Under the pieces are notes generated by a model, which was given only the letters and a program-made list of their open reading frames with translations, was not told where the DNA came from and did not search any database. From NCBI GenBank assembly GCA_017311315.1, contig CM029660.1, positions 29,051,733 to 29,115,732 on the forward strand: a stretch of 64,000 bases of DNA, given 5' to 3'. The translations under genes and the position numbers were made by a program. Positions within the stretch are counted from its first letter, which is position 1, and each line of letters opens with the position of its first letter. Shown piece after piece: positions 58,301-64,000 of this stretch. This DNA is from Dendrocalamus latiflorus (Eukaryota; Streptophyta; Magnoliopsida; Poales; Poaceae).

Positions 58301-58368
58301 AACGGTGAGGATCGCCGGCGAATGGCAGGGCCACCAACCGCCTGGCCGCGCTCGCTGCTGGAGGCCAT
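55362..58368 (-). CDS. Antisense spliced gene in the retroelement: putative gypsy-type transposon protein (Transposase_28-like)
   Basis: Four exons on the strand opposite to gag: 57468-58368, 56521-57393, 56247-56449, 55362-56183. All introns are 62-74 bp with GT-AG ends, and phases match, giving about 932 residues with no stop. Exon 1 contains the conserved block VAFFDAGLRIPAASVVGDVL, FGLELAQLTPNVVARLAVY, KWESYWMKRWFYHR, which resembles the plant 'putative gypsy type transposon' (Transposase_28) family found antisense or accessory in large Gypsy elements. Exon 2 is low-complexity Ala/Pro/Ser/Glu-rich with a basic patch (KKKKTSSRKRGR, possible nuclear signal). Exon 4 starts with a long coiled coil. 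The start at 58368 (MASSSERG) was preferred; an in-frame ATG at 58446 is possible. Function unknown. Family recall is moderate; gene structure is strong. Confidence 0.85.
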
Positions 58369-58892
58369 CGCTTCCCACGACGAGACTAATACGGTGAAGA
58401 TAGCGCGAAAGTGGGGAAGGCCGAGCAAACAGGAAAGAGGGCGCACAGGTGCGGGGACGCTATTACGGGGGGGCTATTTCAAGCCGCCTCGCCCATACCG
58501 CCGCTACTGAAACGTCACAACGATCCGCGTGCAGGATGCAACCGCAGCGGTGTAAAGGCCCGCCCCGCACGTTTCCCCGTAATCGAAAGCGAAGGGTCGC
58601 GGAGGTCCGTGCACGAGGCGCGACCGCAGTCGTATAAGCGCCCGTACAGCGCAACGCCCCACAGGCGCCACTCGCTGCACGCCCCGTGTCCCCCTTGCCT
58701 AGGGAAGAGGCGAGCGGCTGCAAACACGCAACCGTCCACATCCCGCCGCCCAGCAGTCATAGGCCGCCGCGTGCCCCGGGCGCGTCGGGTCACACGGTAC
58801 GGGAACCTAACCCTGTCAGGCCAGGGACCGGCGTGATTCAAGGAACCTGTATAACGCAAGGCCGCATTGAAGAGCCCAAGTTGTGCGCGCCC
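58369..58892 (-). promoter_or_regulatory. Upstream region of the antisense gene
   Basis: About 520 bp of GC-rich DNA between the antisense start codon and the 65-bp array. It must hold the antisense promoter unless transcription starts in the array or the 3' LTR. No sure TATA box. Confidence 0.4.
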
Positions 58893-61038
58893 CTACCTCG
58901 ACTAGGCGCCGGCTTCGCCGCCGCCCGTTCGAAGGGTAGGGGACGGAGCGCGCGCGTCTACCTCGACTAGGCGCCGGCTTCGCCGCCGCCCGTTCGAAGG
59001 GTAGGGGACGGAGCGCGCGCGCCTACCTCGACTAGGCGCCGGCTTCGCCGCCACCCGTTCCAAGGGTAGGGGACGGAGCGCGCGCGTCTACGTCGACTAG
59101 GCGCCGGCTTCGCCGCCACCCGTTCGAAGGGTAGGGGACGGAGCGCGCGCGCCTACCTCGACTAGGCGCCGCCTTCGCCGCCACCCGTTCGAAGGGTAGG
59201 GGACGGAGCGCGCGCGTCTACGTCGACTAGGCGCCAGCTTCGCCGCCACCCGTTCGAAGGGTAGGGGACGGAGCGCGCGCGCCTACCTCGACTAGGCGCC
59301 GGCTTCGCCGCCACCCGTTCGAAGGGTAGGGGACGGAGCGCGCGCGTCTACCTCGACTAGGCGCCAGCTTCGCCGCCACCCGTTCGTAGGGTAGGGGACA
59401 GAGCGCGCGCGTCTACTTCGACTAGGCGCTGGCTTCGCCGCCACCCGTTCGAAGGGTAGGGGACGGAGCGCGCGCGTCTACTTCGACTAGGCGCCCGCTT
59501 CGCCGCCACCCGTTCGAAGGGTAGGGGACGGAGCGCGCGCGTCTACGTCGACTAGGCGCCAGCTTCGCTGCCACCCGTTCGAGGGGTAGGAAACGGAGCG
59601 CGCGCGTCTACTTCGACTAGGCGCCGGCTTCACCGCCACCCGTTCGACGGGTAGGGGACGGAGCGCGCGCGTCTACGTCGACTAGGCGCCGGCTTCCCCG
59701 CCACCCGTTCGACGGGTAGGGGACGGAGCGCGCGCGTCTACGTCGACTAGGCGCCGGCTTCGCCGCCACCCGTTCGAAGGGTAGGGGACGGAGCGCGCGC
59801 GCCTACCTCGACTAGGCGCCGGCTTCGCCGCCACCCGTTCCAAGGGTAGGGGACGGAGCGCGCGCGCCTACCTCGACTAGGCGCCGGCTTCGCCGCCACC
59901 GGTTCGAAGGGTAGGGGACGGAGCGCGCGCGTCTACCTCGACTAGGCGCCGGCTTCGCCGCCACCCGTTCGAAGGGTAGGGGACGGAGCGCGCGCGTCTA
60001 CGTCGACTAGGCGCCGGCTTCACCGCCACCCGTTCGAAGGGTAGGGGACGGAGCGCGCGCGTCTACGTCGACTAGGCGCCGGCTTCGCCGCCACCCGTTC
60101 GAAGGGTAGGGGACGGAGCGCGCGCGCCTACCTGGACTAGGCGCCAGCTTCGCCGCCGCCCGTTCGAAGGGTAGGGGACGGAGCGCGCGCCTACCTCGAC
60201 TAGGCGCCGGCTTCGCCGCCACCCGTTCGAAGGGTAGGGGACGGAGCGCGCGCGTCTACGTCGACTTGGCGCCGGCTTCGCCGCCACCCGTTCGAAGGGT
60301 AGGGGACGGAGCGCGCGCGCCTACCTCGACTAGGCGCCAGCTTCGCCGCCGCCCGTTCGAAGGGTAGGGGACGGAGCGCGCGCGCCTACCTCGACTAGGC
60401 GCCGGCTTCGCCGCCACCCGTTCGAAGGGTAGGGGACGGAGCGCGCGCGTCTACTTCGACTTGGCGCCGGCTTCGCCGCCACCCGTTCGAAGGGTAAGGG
60501 ACGGAGCGCGCGCGTCTACTTCGACTAGGCGCCGGCTTCGCCGCCACCCGTTCGAAGGGTAGGGGACGGAGCGCGCGCGACTACTTCGACTAGGCGCCGG
60601 CTTCGCCGCCACCCGTTCGAAGGGTAGGGGACGGAGCGCGCGCGTCTACTTCGACTAGGCGCCAGCATCGCCGCCACCCGTTCGAAGGGTAGGGGACGGA
60701 GCGCGCGCGACTACTTCGACTAGGCGCCGGCTTCGCCGCCACCCGTTCGAAGGGTAGGGGACGGAGCGCGCGCGTCTACTTCGACTAGGCGCCGGCTTCG
60801 CCGCCCCCCGTTCGAAGGGTAGGGGACGGAGCGCGCGCGTCTACTTCGACTAGGCGCCGGCTTCGCCGCCACCCGTTCGAAGGGTAGGGGACGGAGCGCG
60901 CGCGTCTACTTCGACTAGGCGCCGGCTTCGCCGCCACCCGTTCGAAGGGTAGGGGACGGAGCGCGCGCGTCTACTTCGACTAGGCGCTCGCTTCCCCGCC
61001 ACCCGTTCGAAGGGTAGGGGACGGAGCGCGCGAGTCCA
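58893..61038. repeat. 65-bp minisatellite, about 33 copies
   Basis: The unit holds CTACCTCGACTAGGCGCCGG, CTTCGCCGCCACCCGTTCGA and AGGGTAGGGGACGGAGCGCG. Starts at 58893, 58958 and 59023 fix the period at 65. Copies are mostly over 90% alike. Minor variants (CTACGTCG, CTACTTCG, CTACCTCG) are clustered, with CTACTTCG dominating the right end. It lies between the antisense gene and the 3' LTR. Confidence 0.95.
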
Positions 61039-61070
61039 CTTCGGGAGTCTTGTCCTGCGAAATCTACCTC

Positions 61071-61169
61071 GTTTTCCTTAACAGGCCACCTACAGTGCAT
61101 CAACGTACAAGGTAATGCCGACGGGCTCCCTCTGGAACACCGACTGTAGGTAGGCCTGTTAAGAAAAAC
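61071..61169. other. Stem-loop 1 before the 3' LTR
   Basis: GTTTTCCTTAACAGGCC and following bases to 61096 pair with 61143-61169 (GGCCTGTTAAGAAAAAC end), about 26 bp with few mismatches and a loop near 46 nt. It may be an RNA structure of the element transcript. Confidence 0.7.
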
Positions 61170-61278
61170 AGGGCAGACCTCGCTGTCGTCTACGGAAGCG
61201 CGGTGCGGGGTCAGGAAGCGCGGCTGGTTGTCCATAACCGGCGCTGATCAAGCTCCCAGGAAAAATAGACCTCCTTCT

Positions 61279-61330
61279 GTGCATCAACATTCCCCAAGCC
61301 GCTCAGCGTCACCCAGGAATGTTGATGCAC
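61279..61330. other. Stem-loop 2 before the 3' LTR
   Basis: GTGCATCAACATTCC (61279-61293) is the perfect complement of GGAATGTTGATGCAC (61316-61330), with a 22-nt loop. The same GTGCATCAAC word also occurs in the loop of stem-loop 1. Confidence 0.85.
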
Positions 61331-61685
61331 GGCAGGGGCCCATTTTAGGGGAACAGCTTCTATCACAATATACGCAGGAGCAACGCCTCACCAGCGCCAT
61401 ATATATACCCCAATCAGCAGGGGAACCAACCGGCGGAAGTCCAACCACCGGAAGTCCGCCACCATATTAATGGTCACGACGCCTCAACGCCCGCACCACG
61501 CCAAGCACGCTGCACCACGTGGACGCCCGGAAGTCCGAGCGTCGCAGCAGCGCGCACGTCTGCTTCGGCCGCAGCACAGCCCCAGGTCAAGTACTGGACA
61601 GGCTCACAGGCCGCGGGACGGAGGGGGCCAAAGGACTCGACGACATGGCTTCGGCCTTGTGAAGCCCTTTACCATGAGAGGCTCC

Positions 61686-61931
61686 TGTCGTAGGGGTGGC
61701 CCCCACCTAAACCCAGCAGGCCTGGCAGGAGATTATAAGGCCCAGAATAGGCCATGTGTAATGACATAACTGCCCCAGAAGGGATAACCAGATGTAAGGG
61801 TATAACTGTAAAAGCACTCCTCATGTGCATATATATATGAGTGCAAGCCATGGGGAGGACCCAGGCCATTACACTTATCTTCATTACTCTCCACTACCAT
61901 CTCTCTCTCTGTTTGGTCTGTAGCCACAACA
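61686..61931 (+). repeat. 3' LTR of the 12.1-kb element
   Basis: 246 bp, same ends and length as the 5' LTR, with two substitutions. No clear polypurine tract touches its left edge, although GGAGGGGG lies about 65 bp upstream. Confidence 0.95.
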
Positions 61932-64000
61932 ATCCCATTTCTGGAGATGTTGGTAATCCTCGCAACTACCCAGGATTGTTCAGTTGTAGAATACTATATA
62001 TGAGTGAGCACCACAACAACCCATGCTTACAATAAAAGAGCCAAACTTTATTACAACAGTAAGGTTTAACAACCAGATTTTGACGCAGCGGGCATGCAAG
62101 CCTAAAGTTATCTTACATTGCAAAAGAAGGATCCACATGCAAACTTGAGCATGACTGAGACCTAAAACCATTCATCGCCAATGAAGTAGGGTTCTTCTGA
62201 AACTTCATCAACAGCTTGTTCATCATTGTCCCATTGATCATCTATTTGTTGTTTAGCAAGTAATGAGTACAATCGTACCTAGCAAGTTGCAAGGATATTC
62301 AATACATAGGAATATAGTGGTTTTATTAATGAGAGTGGATGAAATTTTATTTATAAATATTTGTAAATAAGAAATCATAAAACAAGAACTTCTTATGATT
62401 AGGGGGTTTTCAACACTTGATTACTCAACTTACTCAGATTAAAACATAAAGAAATCTACTTATACCTTGTTGCTGGAATCACCCATTAAACACAGTTTTA
62501 TTAACCAGGAACACAACGTATTCGAATACCATTTTTTCACTCTACAGATTTGCCGAGTTTTACCCACAAGATTCCTTAACCCTTATGACTGAATTAAAAA
62601 AGCAATGTTGTTTTACTGCTCATCTTTTTATATAGCCTCTAACTGGTAGATCACACTTAGACCCGGGTAACTACTCACTAGTCCTAAACACTTCTATCCG
62701 TCCTGAATGGCACCTTCCGTTGTTAAGTATGCTTTTACCGTTCCCATACTTAACTCCCCTTCATGTGAACTCCTACCTCCTGTAGAGATTTAATCGAGTC
62801 GAGCGGCTACTAGACCAGGATTGATAAGTCAATTCTTGTGGTTGAGCGATTAATGGCCCTGTTCTTTTTCAACTTTTGGCTTCTGCTTTTGACTTTTCTA
62901 CAGTAACTAGCTTTTAAACGAAGTGTCTTGTCAAGATGGAGTCTACTAATTAATTATAGTACATACTGTATCGACTACATTTATATCGATAAAAACTGCA
63001 CGTGAGTTTCTGTTACTCGCGAACAGCTCAAAAGCCACAAGTTGCAGCCAAAAGACATAAGCCTCAGCCAAATAGAACAGGCCCAATGTGTCCTTACTTT
63101 TCACTTTGAGGCTGCCAACCACAACCCAGATTCCCAGTGCTCAACGGCACTACCACTAATTTGCTCAAGCCTCCTCTCTATGGTAAGGTCGTGGGCTCTA
63201 ACCATCTAGCGGCTTTCCACGATGCCTCTTTACACCTCCTTACCCTAGAACTGTTTAAATAAATCTACCAACCAAAAGGTAAGTTACTTAGTAGTACAAA
63301 ATTTTATATGACCCTGTCTACAATTATTTATACAACAATTAAACAATACTAAGGCAGTCAATGTGAATATGGCTTCAAATTAAACAGAGCATTTTTCAAT
63401 GGTAAGACATATCTAATTAACAAGTCATTCTGAACAATTATTTTAATTAAATAACTTTGCGTAAATAATATTTATGCAAATACTGTAATGAAATAATTTA
63501 AATTCCATGGGATTCAATATAATCAAAAACTTGTAACTTGCTCTGCTGTTCAACAAACTCTGCTATTTTGTACACTTCGATGCTCGGATCCAATCCTTGG
63601 ACGGTCACCTCAGAATACTCGGGAGCTAATGCAAGCACATGAAATAACATAAGCTTCGTACTTCAAATTAATCAAGCTAGGAAAATAAAATAAAATAAAA
63701 AGGAATAAAATGCAATAAAAACCAAATTGAGTTGGTTGGATTTTGCTGGAGCTTGATTTGGTGGAACAGAGGTCAAAAATGGATTTGTGGCATCAAAACA
63801 ATCAAAATGGTGGTATTTGTTTTTTTTGGAAATTAGGGTTCGGATGAACAATACTACTACAGTAGTAAATTGTACTTGGCTGTCCCATTTGCTATAGTGC
63901 ACGCGCATGCAATTTAATTCAAACATCGGTCGGGTGGGTCGGCTAACTTGGCCCAGTAGCACACGGCCTTTTCGGCCTGATTTAGCCGTCGATCGGTGGC
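61932..64000 (-). mobile_element. LTR-type block into which the 12.1-kb element inserted
   Basis: The insertion split the sequence TGTAACATCCC (49842-49852) from what follows at 61937. The region 62300-63640 has the same layout as the blocks at 12507 and 14994 (a CTCTACAGATTTGCC stretch ending in CCCACAAGA, then an AT-rich part and an ATAATCAAA...TAACTTGC stretch), so it is a further diverged member in the same orientation. No coding region. It runs off the window edge. Confidence 0.5.
62855..63084. mobile_element. MITE with GG(C/G)CCTGTTCT termini, copy 2
   Basis: A 230-bp element starting GGCCCTGTTCTTTTTC and ending ...AATAGAACAGGCCC, flanked by AAT on both sides (62852-62854, 63085-63087). 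It shares termini and internal words (ACAGTA-CTAG, GCAGCCAAAAG) with the MITE at 45522-45764. Confidence 0.72.

Larger units (their letters stand above)
49853..61931 (+). mobile_element. Complete 12,079-bp non-autonomous Gypsy retrotransposon
   Basis: Two 246-bp LTRs (49853-50098, 61686-61931) run TGTCGTAGGG...CCACAACA and differ at two positions. A perfect 5-bp duplication ATCCC flanks them (49848-49852, 61932-61936). In order it contains gag, protease, a 61-bp array, a 52/104-bp array, an antisense spliced gene, a 65-bp array and two hairpins. Reverse transcriptase, RNase H and integrase are absent, so it depends on a partner. The two LTR differences in 246 bp suggest insertion within the last few hundred thousand years at usual grass LTR rates. 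Confidence 0.95.

Noticed and set aside
52791..61038. Regular repeats considered as CRISPR arrays
   Set aside because: Units are contiguous without unique spacers, in a eukaryotic retroelement; they are minisatellites.

Overview
The window is plant nuclear DNA from a grass, very probably rice or a close Oryza relative. Support: two spliced host genes of grass type (a class XI myosin and a CSLA mannan synthase), GC-rich first exons, and a dense nest of typical cereal transposons (hAT, PIF/Harbinger-like MITEs, CACTA, Helitrons, several Gypsy LTR families). A run of exactly 100 N (14894-14993) marks a draft-assembly gap.

Layout. 1-5119 (minus): motor-domain half of a myosin XI gene, 20 exons, running off the left edge. 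5.6-11.3 kb: a foldback element, a PIF/Harbinger-like element with a nested Tourist-like MITE, two hAT elements with 8-bp target-site duplications (the first carries exon pieces of a TM9/nonaspanin gene), and a LINE remnant. 11.3-21.8 kb: a Helitron 3' end followed by large LTR blocks, two of which are inverted copies of one another around the assembly gap. 21.8-26.7 kb: mostly anonymous intergenic DNA with a degenerate tandem array. 26.7-30.9 kb (minus): CSLA glycosyltransferase gene, 9 exons, with one apparent 1-bp frameshift. 31.5 to about 36 kb: a Helitron 3' end followed by minus-strand fragments of three unrelated host genes (CLASP, a multi-HMG-box protein, Pumilio) lined up as one chimeric gene. 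37.7-41.0 kb: decayed CACTA transposon. 41.3-48.9 kb: old Gypsy element interrupted by a 1.5-kb solo LTR and, inside its reverse transcriptase codons, by a 3.5-kb Helitron that itself carries a MITE. 49.85-61.93 kb: a complete, young 12.1-kb non-autonomous Gypsy element. 61.9-64 kb: the older LTR into which that element inserted.

The most unusual object is the 12.1-kb element. It has nearly identical 246-bp LTRs, a 5-bp target-site duplication, a gag and an aspartic protease separated by two in-frame TAG codons, no reverse transcriptase or integrase, three families of tandem repeats, and an intact four-exon antisense gene of about 932 codons. It must borrow polymerase and integrase from a partner element. 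Next in interest are the Helitron chimera of three gene fragments and the hAT element carrying TM9 exons.

Only the myosin and CSLA genes look like resident host genes. Nearly everything else is mobile DNA, and most breaks in its reading frames look like C-to-T or G-to-A decay.
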